Source: Immundisolibacter sp.
GTDB taxonomy: Bacteria > Pseudomonadota > Gammaproteobacteria > Immundisolibacterales > Immundisolibacteraceae
Assembly (NCBI RefSeq): GCF_014359565.1
Contig: NZ_JACIZD010000004.1
Coordinates: 1-64,000 of the forward strand
DNA: 64,000 bases
Reading direction: 5' to 3'
Shown here: one piece after another, positions 1 to 9,668 of the stretch
Layout: the number at the start of each line of letters is the position of its first letter
Position numbering within the stretch: the stretch's first letter is position 1
The notes under the pieces: model-generated
What the model was told of the DNA's origin: nothing
The model's input: only the letters and a program-made list of their open reading frames with translations
Databases searched by the model: none
Translations under genes and position numbers: made by a program

Positions 1-320
<320 letters not shown>

Positions 321-374
321 CTATCGAGGTGTCCACTTCGATTGGACCAGGACAGGCTGGAAGATTCGCCATTT

Positions 375-439
375 GTGGGAGGCCCGCCCCCGGGCCGAAT
401 GGGTGCCACGACGATTCGCGGCGAGGGCGCCGCTCCCAC
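375..439. repeat. REP doublet (first copy)
   Basis: Two different palindrome-rich units face each other: GTGGGAGGCCCGCC...GGGCCGAAT, then ATTCGCGGCGAGGGCGCCGCTCCCAC. Both begin or end in GTGGGAG/CTCCCAC. The same pair recurs in clusters at 1003-1230, 2941-3078 and 4270-4608. The doublet lies about 100 bp upstream of the REP-associated transposase gene, as expected of REP/BIME elements. Confidence 0.85.
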
Positions 440-541
440 TACCCTGGTAAAACTCCGAACAACTCCTCGCACCGGCTAGACTCACCCCTGTCCAGACAAC
501 CACCGGAGCCGGGAAACCTGTTTTCCGACGGAGCACCCCCG

Positions 542-979
542 ATGCGCTTTGCCTCGCACCGGCTGCGGCGCGGCCGGGTTTCGGAAGCCGGCCGCGCCTA
601 CCTGGTCACCGCCACAACCCTGCAGCGGCGCCCGGTGTTCGCGGACTGGACCGCCGCTCGCCTGCTGGTGTCGGCTCTGCGCCGCGAAAATGACTGCGGC
701 GCGGCCACGACCCTCGCCTACGTGGCCATGCCGGACCATCTGCACTGGCTCATGCAACTTGGCGAGGGTGTCACCCTGGCCACCGTGGTCGGCCGGGTCA
801 AGAGTGTGGTGGCCCATGCCATGACCGGGCCGATCTGGCAGGCCGGCTTTCACGACCACGCCGTGCGCGCGGACGAGGATCTGGCGCGCATCGCCCGCTA
901 TCTGGTGCTGAATCCCGTGCGGGCCGGCTTGGTGCAGCGCGTCGGCGACTACCCGCACTGGGATGCCATCTGGCTGTAA
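542..979 (+). CDS. REP-associated tyrosine transposase (RAYT, TnpA_REP family)
   Basis: This 145-residue protein starts MRFASHRLRRGRVSEAGRAYLVTATT. The opening is the characteristic N-terminus of the Y1_Tnp/TnpA_REP family (IS200/IS605-like HUH enzymes). The HUH metal-binding motif is visible in PDHLHWLMQL and the catalytic tyrosine region in IARYLVLNPVRAGLV, which is a family signature. RAYTs nick and join single-stranded DNA at REP palindromes and are thought to spread them. The gene sits between REP clusters at 375-439 and 1003-1230, so the REPs are probably its own substrates. The ATG at 542 is preferred over upstream in-frame starts because homology begins there. Length is near the short end for the family but all key motifs are present. 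Confidence 0.9.
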   Translation: MRFASHRLRRGRVSEAGRAYLVTATTLQRRPVFADWTAARLLVSALRRENDCGAATTLAYVAMPDHLHWLMQLGEGVTLATVVGRVKSVVAHAMTGPIWQAGFHDHAVRADEDLARIARYLVLNPVRAGLVQRVGDYPHWDAIWL

Positions 980-1002
980 GAAAGCACTTGCAGGAGGCCC
1001 AT

Positions 1003-1230
1003 GTGGGAGGCCCGCCTCGGGCCGAATGGGTCGCCACCAAGATTCGCGGCGAGGGCGCCGCTCCCACAGTGGGTGTGGGAGGCCCGCCCTCGGGCCGAAT
1101 GATTGGCTGAAAGATTCGCTGTTTGTGGGAGGCCCGCCTCGGGCCGAATGATTGGCGACAACCATTCGCGGCGAGGGCGCCGCTCCCACAGGGGCGCCCG
1201 CTCCCACAATCCAAATAGCCGCTCCCACAG
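1003..1230. repeat. REP cluster downstream of the RAYT gene
   Basis: At least three GTGGGAGGCCCGCC units (starting near 1003, 1074 and 1125) are mixed with two full GCGGCGAGGGCGCCGCTCCCAC units (ending near 1067 and 1189). Shorter CTCCCACA remnants follow to about 1230. Units occur in opposite orientation pairs, which is BIME organisation. Confidence 0.85.
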
Positions 1231-1257
1231 AGCCGACCGATACCCGCCAGGCCAGAC

Positions 1258-1290
1258 AAAAAAACCCCAGGGATGTCGCCATCCCCGGGG
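1258..1290 (-). terminator. Rho-independent terminator of the PstS-like gene
   Basis: On the minus strand the sequence is CCCCGGGGATG, a GCGA tetraloop, CATCCCTGGGG, then seven T's. That is an 11-bp stem with one G-U pair and a GNRA loop, ideally placed about 50 bp after the stop codon at 1338-1340. It separates the gene from the REP cluster. Confidence 0.9.
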
Positions 1291-1337
1291 CTTGTTCAGG
1301 TCAGCCGGCCTTACGCCGGCCATGCGGTGCGCTTACT

Positions 1338-2852
1338 TCAGAAGAACTTCTGCAGCGGCGCGCAGGTATTGCCGTAGTGGGTCGCCTTGGCAACATTGCT
1401 GTTGGTGGTCGGGTCGTAGTTGATCGGCAGCGCGATGGTGGCTTCCTTCGGGCCGGCCGCCAGCGTGCTCAGCACGGCCGGGTCGCCGATCAGCTCGATG
1501 AACTCGTCGGCCACGTCTTTCTTGAGGCCGCCCAGTGCCGACGCGCCAGCCGTCGTGTTGCGGTACTGGAAGGACAGCTCGACGGCGAAGTCGTAACGCC
1601 CTTCTCGGTGGTTGGCCTTGGTCGGCGCGATGCCGCACTCAAGCTGATCGGCGTTGGTGCACTCGAAGGCGTCGGTCGCGGGGTTGATGCGACCGGCACC
1701 GTCCAGCGCGCGGAACGACCAGCCGTTCTCGCTGTTCAGGCTGTCCAGCGACAACACGCCGATGGCCTTGGTGGCCGGCGCCAGGCTGAACCGGACCTTG
1801 TAGACCTTGCCGTCGTCGCCGGTGAAGGTGTGATCCGTACCGGACTGGGCCCGCGCTAGGCAGTCGCGCACGTTGCCCGAGGAGGGGTTCTCGACCACCG
1901 TGTAGCCCGCGCTCGGATCGATCAGGATCGGGTCTGCCGAGGTCCCGGCATGGGCGCTGTCGTAACCGGCGCTGTCCGCCATGCGCGCCGGCGGCGTGGA
2001 AGCGGCGGTGCCGTGCAGGCTGTTCTGGGCGCACGGGAAGTTGTTGAAGAACCAGTTGTAGCTGGCCTGCGTGCCGGAGCCCTGCACGCGGCGGCACACC
2101 GCCACCGGACCGCTGATGCTGCCGTCGGCCACATTGCCCCAGTCCGTGATCAGGCCGGACAGCATGGCGCCGTACTCGGCGCGGCTGATCGGCAGCGTGT
2201 CGGGCACGGCGTTGGTGGCGACGATACCCATCATCAGCGAGCTGGCGCCAAACTGGGTGCCGTCGAACACAACCGCTTCTGTCGGGTCGAGCTGATCAGC
2301 ACCGAACTCTACATTGTACGGACCCTTGAACATGTTCGGCTCGACGTCCGACACGCCGAAGTCGGGAACCCGGTTGTCGGCCGTGGGGGTGAGATCGTTA
2401 CCCACCTCCGGGCAGCGATAGATGCCAGTGTTCAGCGTGCAGGAGGCAGAATCGATCTTCATGGTGGCGATGGCCTCGGCGCGGGCCACCGGGTTCACGC
2501 CCCACACCGAGCCACCCTTGGCGCGGTTGACCAGCAGCACCTTCTTGCCGTGCAGGCTGGCCTTGATGCTCGGGTCGGCTTTCACCACGCCGAAGTAGGC
2601 GCGGTAGCTCCTGCCGTCGTCACCAAAATTGTTTGTGGAGCCGTTGTTGTCGTGGTAAACAAAAATACCTTGGCTCGAATCGAACAGCTTGTTGGCGACT
2701 TCGCCTAGCAGATTCTGCGGCGCCGAGGCACCTGACAGGTAGATGTCGACGTCCGGTGCTTCGAACGCGGTCAGCGCCAGCGCCTGGCCGGCGGACAGAC
2801 TCAGCGCCGCGGCACAGGCCGCCGCCAGCGGATTCAGTTTGAACAGGGTCAT
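1338..2852 (-). CDS. Secreted PstS-like substrate-binding-fold protein
   Basis: The protein has 504 residues starting MTLFKLNPLAAACAAALSLS, a signal peptide with probable cleavage after ALA. The start at 2852 is chosen over a longer frame because AAGGAG lies 7 bp upstream. Several segments resemble phosphate-binding PstS proteins: YLSGASAPQNLL near the mature N-terminus (compare GAGATFPAPL), DFGVSDVEPNMF (compare DFGASDAPL), LSGLITDWGNV (compare the GKITxW segment) and RRVQGSGTQASYNWF (compare the DGSGTT phosphate loop). Several cysteines suggest disulfides. I infer a periplasmic or exported protein of the PBP type-2 superfamily; the ligand is unknown. No pst transporter genes are nearby, and its neighbour is a PEP-CTERM protein. 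The gene stands alone with its own terminator. Confidence 0.6.
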   Translation of the reverse strand: MTLFKLNPLAAACAAALSLSAGQALALTAFEAPDVDIYLSGASAPQNLLGEVANKLFDSSQGIFVYHDNNGSTNNFGDDGRSYRAYFGVVKADPSIKASLHGKKVLLVNRAKGGSVWGVNPVARAEAIATMKIDSASCTLNTGIYRCPEVGNDLTPTADNRVPDFGVSDVEPNMFKGPYNVEFGADQLDPTEAVVFDGTQFGASSLMMGIVATNAVPDTLPISRAEYGAMLSGLITDWGNVADGSISGPVAVCRRVQGSGTQASYNWFFNNFPCAQNSLHGTAASTPPARMADSAGYDSAHAGTSADPILIDPSAGYTVVENPSSGNVRDCLARAQSGTDHTFTGDDGKVYKVRFSLAPATKAIGVLSLDSLNSENGWSFRALDGAGRINPATDAFECTNADQLECGIAPTKANHREGRYDFAVELSFQYRNTTAGASALGGLKKDVADEFIELIGDPAVLSTLAAGPKEATIALPINYDPTTNSNVAKATHYGNTCAPLQKFF

Positions 2853-2940
2853 TGCAGGAACTCCTTCGGATGGAAGATTGGAAATAGACAAGTCAAGGAG
2901 ACAATTACTCAATGAGCGGTTTGGTGAGGGTCGATCCGCC

Positions 2941-3078
2941 GTGGGAGGCCCGCCCTCGGGCCGAATGATTGGGATTGGCTACCGGGATTCGCGGCGAGGG
3001 CGCCGCTCCCACAACCCAGCAAGAGAGGAGGGCCTCCCACAGGGGAGTTCCCCGTGGGAGGCCCGCCCGCGGGCCGAA
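2941..3078. repeat. REP cluster between two exported-protein genes
   Basis: A GTGGGAGGCCCGCC unit starting at 2941 pairs with a GCGGCGAGGGCGCCGCTCCCAC unit ending near 3011. CCTCCCAC and another GTGGGAGGCCCGCC copy follow, ending near 3078. The cluster fills the space between the PEP-CTERM gene stop and the region upstream of the PstS-like gene. Confidence 0.8.
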
Positions 3079-3118
3079 GCTTCGGACACCACCAACCGCT
3101 CAGGCCCTCAACCGACGC

Positions 3119-3976
3119 TCAGGCCAGCGCCCGGCTGCGCCGGCGCGCCACGGCACCGGCGCCCAACAGGCCCAGGCCCAGCAGCGCCCAGGTCTCGGCT
3201 TCCGGCACGGCGGCGAAGGTCAGGGTGCCGTCGCTGGCCAGCGTCCAGATCGCCGGCGCCGAGGCGCCGAAGAACTGCGTGGCACTGATCTTGGAGCTCA
3301 CAGCAGCGCCATTCGACAGCGACCAGAAGTTGAGCCCCTGGTCCAGCCAGCCGGCGTTGCTGAAGTTGGCCCAACCACCGAAGGCGGCACCCCAACCGCC
3401 ACTGCCGGAGTACGCTTGGTCGTTGCCCAGACCGTCGCCGATCACCTCGATGTTGGAACCGTTTTCCTGAGTGTCGTGCGTGCCCAACGTGCCGGATTGG
3501 GCCTGCGACACGTAGACATTGAACGCACCCAGCATGTTGCCCATCTGGACACCGCTCAGCGCCTCGATCGTGGCCTCCGTGACGGACGACAGCGCGGTGG
3601 TCAGTATCTTGCGTGTATTGAGGGTGGTGCCGGTTGAGTCACCGCCCACCACGTTCCACCGCACGCTGCCCAGGCTGCCGTTGGCGGTCGAGTCGGCCAG
3701 GAACTGCGTCAGCAGGGCGTCGGGGGCAAAGCTCATCTGCAGCGGGGTGCTGTTGGAGATGATGCCGCTTTGCGAACTCACGCCGGCCGGGGTCAGCGTG
3801 CTCTGGAAAATGCCCATATCCAGGGTGTAGCCAGCCTGGCGCGCCGAATCCCATACCGACAGCACCATCTCGCTGTTGCCGGTGGAGGCGGGCACGATGT
3901 TGGCCGAAGCCTGGCCGGCGCCCAGCGCCAGCGCCACCGCGCCGGCCAGGGTCGTCAATTTCAATGTCGTCTGCAT
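3119..3976 (-). CDS. PEP-CTERM sorting-domain protein
   Basis: This 285-residue exported protein starts MQTTLKLTTLAGAVALALGAGQASA, a signal peptide. Its C-terminus is a PEP-CTERM-like tail: VPEAETW, then a hydrophobic helix (ALLGLGLLGAGAVA), then RRRSRALA. Such tails are recognised and cleaved by exosortase and mark proteins for the cell surface or biofilm matrix. The middle is rich in Ser, Thr, Gly, Asn and small residues with no catalytic motif I recognise. The start at 3976 follows GAGGGAG at good spacing; the longer frame upstream would overlap the riboswitch. No exosortase gene is in the window. The riboswitch-like leader suggests control by a cyclic dinucleotide, which would fit a surface or biofilm role. 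Confidence 0.85.
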   Translation of the reverse strand: MQTTLKLTTLAGAVALALGAGQASANIVPASTGNSEMVLSVWDSARQAGYTLDMGIFQSTLTPAGVSSQSGIISNSTPLQMSFAPDALLTQFLADSTANGSLGSVRWNVVGGDSTGTTLNTRKILTTALSSVTEATIEALSGVQMGNMLGAFNVYVSQAQSGTLGTHDTQENGSNIEVIGDGLGNDQAYSGSGGWGAAFGGWANFSNAGWLDQGLNFWSLSNGAAVSSKISATQFFGASAPAIWTLASDGTLTFAAVPEAETWALLGLGLLGAGAVARRRSRALA

Positions 3977-4057
3977 GGTCGATACTCCCTCGCAAGGAAT
4001 GATGAAGCCGGCGACATGCCGGCCGCTCGAACGAACGGAGAGTGCATCCAGGGGCCG

Positions 4058-4152
4058 CTTTGGCAACCCGGCGGTCTTGGTGGCCTCAGGCGAGGGCAAC
4101 AAGATCCGTGGCTTTCCGGCCCCGCCTCACGACGGGTGTGGCATTTGTCCCG
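4058..4152 (-). promoter_or_regulatory. GEMM-type riboswitch candidate (c-di-GMP-I or cyclic AMP-GMP)
   Basis: Reading the minus strand from about 4152, the order of conserved pieces is that of GEMM-I RNAs. First comes GGGACAAATGCC. Next is a hairpin CCCGTC-GTGA-GGCGGG with a GNRA loop, the tetraloop of the docked stem. Then come GGAAAGCCACGG and a second arm, ending AAGACCGCCGGGTTGCC (the GCxGGGUUGCC receptor strand). ACAA just before the first stem resembles the cyclic AMP-GMP subtype (A at the position that is G in Vibrio Vc2). The start codon of the PEP-CTERM gene is about 80 nt downstream. Between them is a hairpin GCCGGC-N5-GCCGGC (4007-4023) that could be the expression platform. Identified by eye; a covariance model would decide. 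Confidence 0.7.
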
Positions 4153-4269
4153 CGGCGGCCCGAAGACCCCCACGCGCCGCCCGGGACATCCAGGCGACGG
4201 GGGCAGACTAGCGACCGATAGTTACGCGGCGCTTACCGTTTGATGACAGTTTTCGCGACCGGCAGGCGA

Positions 4270-4608
4270 TGCGGCCCGAGGTGGGCCTGTGGGAGCGGTG
4301 TCTCGTGGGAGCGGCGCCCTCGCCGCGAATCGTCGTGGCGACCCATTCGGCCCGAGGGCGGGCCTCCCACAGTCTCGGCCTTGGCGATTCGGCCCGAGGC
4401 GGGCCTCCCACAGACAGATGGCGAATCGTGGGAGCGGCGACCCTCCTCTGTGGGAGCGGCGCCCTCGCCGCGAATCGTCGTGGCGACCCATTCGGCCCGA
4501 GGCGGGCCTCCCACAGGGTGCGAATCTTGGTGGCCAACCCTTCGGCCCGAGGGCGGGCCTCCCACAGTCTCGGCCTTGGCGATTCGGCCCGAGGGCGGGC
4601 CTCCCACA
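4270..4608. repeat. Large REP array
   Basis: About 340 bp of gene-free DNA is made almost entirely of the two REP unit types in alternating orientation. GGGCGGGCCTCCCAC units end near 4371, 4411, 4515, 4567 and 4608, and CTCGCCGCGAAT units lie near 4320 and 4465. They are separated by short unique spacers such as AGTCTCGGCCTTGGCGATTC, which itself occurs twice, so a doublet has been duplicated in tandem. No coding potential. Confidence 0.85.
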
Positions 4609-4651
4609 AACTACGTCTTATCCATGCGCGAGACGATGCACGGCCGGCAAA

Positions 4652-5341
4652 TCAATTGGCCACCCCGAACAGCGCACCGACTCCTGCCGTCAAGGCCATT
4701 GCCAGGGCACCCCAGAAAGTGACTCGCAAAGCCGCTACGAGAACGGGAGCGCCGCCCGTTTTCGCTGCCAATGAGCCCAGTAACGCAAGGAACAACAGAG
4801 AGCTGCCTGGAACAGTCCACATAAGCGAGGAAGCCGGCAACAACAGGACGACGAGTAGAGGAAGGCTCGCGCCGACCGAGAATGTACCTGCAGACGCAAA
4901 CGCAGCCTGAATCGGGCGAGCCGTCGATGTTTCCGAAATACCGAGTTCATCGCGTGCATGCGCACCAAGCGCATCGTGCTCCATGAGCTGGACTGCTACC
5001 GTGCTTGCGAGTTCTTTATCCAACCCCCGCCTGACGTATATCTCAGCCAATTCCGCTTGCTCTTGTTCGGGCGCACTGGCCAGCTCTCCACTCTCTCGGG
5101 AAAGATCCGCCCGCTCCGTATCCGATTGGGAGCTGACTGACACATACTCACCCGCTGCCATCGACATGGCGCCTGCAACGAGACCGGCAACACCCGACAC
5201 CAAGACCGCTTTTGGGTCTGCCCCTGCTGCTGCCACCCCCAGAACCAGACTGGCAGTAGATACAATTCCATCATTTGCCCCCAGAACCGCAGCACGAAGC
5301 CAGCCAATCCGTTCCGTCCTGTGCCTTTCACCATGCCTCAT
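4652..5341 (-). CDS. VIT1/CCC1-family membrane protein (Fe2+/Mn2+ transporter)
   Basis: The 229-residue protein starts MRHGERHRTERIGWLRAAVLGANDGIVSTASLVLGVAAAG. The GANDGIVST segment is the hallmark first membrane helix of the vacuolar iron transporter family. A second helix with AGAMSMAAGEYVSVSSQSD follows, also diagnostic. The middle cytoplasmic part is rich in Glu and corresponds to the metal-binding helices of plant VIT1. Three further hydrophobic segments complete a five-helix protein. The ATG at 5341 is chosen because GGAG lies about 6 bp upstream; a TTG at 5353 would overlap it. The family exports Fe2+ or Mn2+ from the cytoplasm; which metal is not visible. It stands alone. Confidence 0.88.
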   Translation of the reverse strand: MRHGERHRTERIGWLRAAVLGANDGIVSTASLVLGVAAAGADPKAVLVSGVAGLVAGAMSMAAGEYVSVSSQSDTERADLSRESGELASAPEQEQAELAEIYVRRGLDKELASTVAVQLMEHDALGAHARDELGISETSTARPIQAAFASAGTFSVGASLPLLVVLLLPASSLMWTVPGSSLLFLALLGSLAAKTGGAPVLVAALRVTFWGALAMALTAGVGALFGVAN

Positions 5342-5445
5342 GCAAAGCTCCAATTGAAATGAAAGACGAAGCCAACGCTCAGGCCCGAGTGAAAGCGAGA
5401 GCGAGGCACGCTATACGCCGTCGCACGCGGTCTTCTGTTCAGCCC

Positions 5446-5515
5446 GTTGGGCTGACGCAGGAAGCCCGACATCGTTTACACCGAGAATACCGGAGCACAA
5501 AGGTTGCCAGCTGCG
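5446..5515 (-). repeat. Truncated MITE-like element, copy A
   Basis: Plus-strand GTTGGGCTGACGCAGGAAGCCCGACATCG, followed by CACCGAGAATACCGGAGCACAAAGGTTGCCAG, matches the reverse complement of the right end of the element at 6361-6552. Only about 70 bp are kept. Confidence 0.75.
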
Positions 5516-5524
5516 TACAATACA

Positions 5525-5574
5525 GGAGTCAGGCCTAGACTTTAGAGTAATGCATAAACTCTGGACCTGACCCC
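5525..5574. repeat. Imperfect inverted repeat
   Basis: Two 20-bp arms (5525-5544 and 5555-5574) match at 16 of 20 positions around a 10-bp spacer. The right arm reads TAAACTCTGGACCTGACCCC. It lies between the MITE fragment and the 2OG oxygenase gene. It may be a small palindromic repeat or a transcriptional signal; no T tract follows. Confidence 0.5.
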
Positions 5575-5626
5575 ATGCTTTTGTTCCGCGCGTCTGAAAA
5601 CACCGCGAAATCCGAAGGACGACCGC

Positions 5627-6256
5627 ATGTCGATGCTCAACTTGGCCAAGTTCGACGCCACGCCGCTGCAGACCGAGCCGTGCGACTACCTCATCGTGCC
5701 CGGCTTCGTGAGGCCGGAAGCGCTGGCTGGGCTCAACGCCGACTTTCCGGCCATCGATGCCGCCGGCAATTTTCCGTTCGAGGACCTGAGCTGCGGCCCG
5801 CGCTTCCAGGCGCTGGTCGACGAGCTGACCGGCCCCGACGTGCGCCGGCATTTCGCCGCCAAGTTCGGCATGGATCTTGATGCATTCCCGACCCAGGTGA
5901 CGATCCGCAAGCACATGTCGAGGCTCGATGGCCGCATTCACAACGACTCGCGTTCCAAGAAAATCACGGTGCTGATCTACTTCAACGAGCAGTGGACGCA
6001 GCGGGGCGGCCAACTGCGCCTGAACAAGAGCCTCGACCGGATGGACGACTACTACGTCGAGGTCCCGCCGGTGTGCGGCAACCTGATTGCCTTTCGGCGC
6101 AACGAGCATTCCTTCCACGGCTTTCCGTCCGCATCGGGCGAACGGCGCACGCTGCAGATGTACTGGGTGGATCCGCAGCGACTTCAGAGAAAAAAGGCCA
6201 CCGGCATGCGCAAGATCATCCACAAACTGGTGCGTCGCGCCATCAAGAAATTCTGA
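5627..6256 (+). CDS. 2OG-Fe(II) oxygenase (prolyl-hydroxylase-like fold)
   Basis: The product is a 209-residue soluble protein. The iron-binding triad is visible: H and D in RIHNDSRSK (HxD near residues 103-105) and the distal H in NEHSFHGFPS. The Arg that holds 2-oxoglutarate follows about ten residues later (GERRTLQMYW). The segment KITVLIYFNEQWTQRGGQLRL is the core strand pair of the family. Such enzymes hydroxylate amino acids, peptides or small molecules; the substrate is not readable here. The C-terminus is very basic (RKIIHKLVRRAIKKF), possibly membrane- or nucleic-acid-associating. GAAGG precedes the ATG. It stands alone between repeats. Confidence 0.82.
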   Translation: MSMLNLAKFDATPLQTEPCDYLIVPGFVRPEALAGLNADFPAIDAAGNFPFEDLSCGPRFQALVDELTGPDVRRHFAAKFGMDLDAFPTQVTIRKHMSRLDGRIHNDSRSKKITVLIYFNEQWTQRGGQLRLNKSLDRMDDYYVEVPPVCGNLIAFRRNEHSFHGFPSASGERRTLQMYWVDPQRLQRKKATGMRKIIHKLVRRAIKKF

Positions 6257-6360
6257 GAGCGGCCTTCACCTGTCGGCCCAGGCCGCTTTTGATGCGACTG
6301 CTCTCCCGCTTCTCGTCCCGATAGGTCATGTAGTTCATGCCGGTTGGGTTGCCGCGGTTC

Positions 6361-6552
6361 AGGTTGGGGTGAAGCAGGAAGCCCGACAGATTCATCATCG
6401 TCCGAAAGACACGATTGCGAAGCCTGCGTGTTTTGCATCCCACCCAGGCATCACGCACAGAAAGCGCCCCGTCGGGCAGCTTGCGCCTGGCAACCTTTGT
6501 GCTCCGGTATTCCCGCTGTAAACGATGTTGGGCTTCCTGCGTCAGCCCAACC
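6361..6552 (+). repeat. MITE-like element, copy B
   Basis: A 192-bp element bounded by inverted ends (AGGTTGGGGTGAAGCAGGAAGCCCGACA at left, TGTTGGGCTTCCTGCGTCAGCCCAACC at right). The internal sequence includes TTTTGCATCCCACCCAGGCATCACGCACAGAAAGCGCC and is shared with 56881-57078. It has no coding capacity. Most of the gene-free stretch 6257-6662 is this element; the rest shows nothing recognisable. Confidence 0.8.
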
Positions 6553-6662
6553 GGGCTGCGGACCAGGCCGCATTGTCTCAGGACCAAGGTCTCACGCCAC
6601 CAACGGGGGGGGAATAAATCAGCGCTTCCCTAAACCAAACCGTTCGCCGGGCGAACCAATGC

Positions 6663-7145
6663 TCAATCCAGCGGAAAGGTGACGTCGAAAACGCCATCAA
6701 TCTCGGTCGTTTCACCCTCTCTTTTCGGGGAGGCCTCGAAAGTTCCCCTGACGTGAACGGCCGTGTCGGTCTTGTCGAACAGCTCCAGCTTGACCTCGGT
6801 GTCCTCCTCGCCGGCCTCCCATTTGTCCGAAAACCCTGACAGCAGGTAATAGAAATCGGTCCCACGGGCTTCCTTGCCTTTGGGGCCCCTCATCACATAA
6901 AAGCGAAGGGAAATCGCGTTCTTGGTCGCGGCCAGATCGGTCTCCTGCGGGTTGCCCCAGAGCGTGAAACTATCGATAACCTTCGCGGAATCGTCGTGTG
7001 AGGACTGGCTTTCGCCGTCCTTTGCAGTGACGAACCACGTTTGCTCCTCGCCCTGCCAGTTGGCGGTGATGGTTCCCAATGTATCCGCGTGGGCGGCACC
7101 GGCACCCAGTACGAAAGCCGCAAACACCACGATGCTACGTTTCAT
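6663..7145 (-). CDS. Small secreted protein of unknown function
   Basis: The predicted protein has 160 residues starting MKRSIVVFAAFVLGAGAAHA, a clear signal peptide cleaved before DTLGTITANW. The mature part is acidic, about 140 residues, and has alternating polar and hydrophobic segments typical of a beta-sandwich. There are no cysteines and no motif I recognise. The ATG at 7145 is chosen because AAGGAG is 6 bp upstream; an upstream ATG (7151) directly abuts AAGGAG and is too close. Likely periplasmic. No operon partner: the antitoxin gene upstream is separated by about 120 bp. Confidence 0.7.
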   Translation of the reverse strand: MKRSIVVFAAFVLGAGAAHADTLGTITANWQGEEQTWFVTAKDGESQSSHDDSAKVIDSFTLWGNPQETDLAATKNAISLRFYVMRGPKGKEARGTDFYYLLSGFSDKWEAGEEDTEVKLELFDKTDTAVHVRGTFEASPKREGETTEIDGVFDVTFPLD

Positions 7146-7263
7146 CGTCATCTCCTTGTTCTGTCGCATGCCCTTAAAACCCGCGGTGTCTCACACTGAA
7201 GGCGTTCGGAGGCTAGCCATTTCCGGTTTCTGGGTCTTGGTGCCGAAACCAACGCCCTGTAAT

Positions 7264-7500
7264 TCACCGGAGCAGGGATATGGCCTTGCGGGCTACCTCC
7301 GCTCCGGACGCAGTCCGAGTTCGCCCCGAGTCGGCTTCGGCCGCGCGGCAGAGCGATTCTTCGCCCCAAAGCCACTCGTACTCGGCTTCGGACACCTCTT
7401 CCATGCTTTGCAGCAGACGATGCGCCAGGGAGGCGCGTGCGTCGATGGGAAGCGAAAGTGCCTGGGCTTCAAGTTCCTTGACGTCCCTGCTCGCGCTCAT
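7264..7500 (-). CDS. Addiction-module antitoxin (PF09720-like), apparently without toxin
   Basis: This 78-residue protein reads MSASRDVKELEAQALSLPIDARASLAHRLLQSMEEVSEAEYEWLWGEES. The pattern L-x2-E/D-R-A-x-L-A-x-R-L-L-x-S-L/M followed by ALW/WLW and a charged tail is that of the putative addiction module component family. These antitoxins normally precede a RelE/ParE-type toxin in the same operon. Here only about 120 bp separate the stop codon from the next gene, with no intact toxin frame. A short out-of-frame stretch (NYRALV...) may be a toxin remnant. GGAGAG precedes the ATG. It may be a solitary or decaying module. Confidence 0.7.
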   Translation of the reverse strand: MSASRDVKELEAQALSLPIDARASLAHRLLQSMEEVSEAEYEWLWGEESLCRAAEADSGRTRTASGAEVARKAISLLR

Positions 7501-7556
7501 GGCGGGTCTCTCCAATCGGGTTTCGTAACCCGAAGTTTCATGCGATGCCAGCCACG

Positions 7557-9259
<1,703 letters not shown>

Positions 9260-9263
<4 letters not shown>

Positions 9264-9577
9264 GGCTGCGCCTCCAGCTTGCCCATCACTTCACCGCGAA
9301 AGCCCCACACGGCGCGCGCGCCGCTGTAGGGCACGAGCCGCACCTCGCGGCTTTGTCCGGGCTCGAAGCGCACCGCGGTGCCGGCGGGGATGTCGAGCCG
9401 CATGCCGCGCGCGGCGGCGCGGTCGAAGCGCAGCGCCGGGTTGGTCTCGGCAAAGTGGTAGTGCGAGCCGACCTGGATCGGCCGGTCGCCGCTGTTGGCG
9501 ACTTCGAGCGTGAGGGTGGGCCGACCGGCGTTCAGTTCGATCTCGCCGGGCTGGGGGTCGATTTCTCCTGGAATCAT
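9260..9577 (-). CDS. ureB: Urease subunit beta
   Basis: The 105-residue subunit starts [20 protein letters not shown], the canonical UreB N-terminus. [17 protein letters not shown] and [14 protein letters not shown] are family signatures. It forms the trimeric urease with UreA and UreC. AGGAG lies 9 bp upstream of the ATG. In most operons ureA ends directly before ureB, but here the preceding gene is kdpE (91 bp away), and ureA lies about 8.3 kb upstream on the other side of the kdp locus. No promoter-like sequence is obvious in the 91 bp, so expression may depend on read-through from kdp or an unrecognised promoter. Confidence 0.97.
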
Positions 9578-9668
9578 GCACATCGCTCCTGTGGACTGCC
9601 TTGCTCGGCGTCGGGATTGCGCCACGCCTGCATGCAAGCCACGCGCCAGAAAGCCCTTTCCCGATGAT

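Noticed and set aside
4270-4608. CRISPR array
   Set aside because: Repeats are palindromic and in alternating orientation, spacers are irregular in length and partly repeated, and no cas genes are nearby. REP array fits better.
7148-7375. 75-codon minus-strand frame as an intact toxin
   Set aside because: It overlaps the antitoxin in another frame and lacks RelE/ParE structure; at most a decayed fragment contributes.
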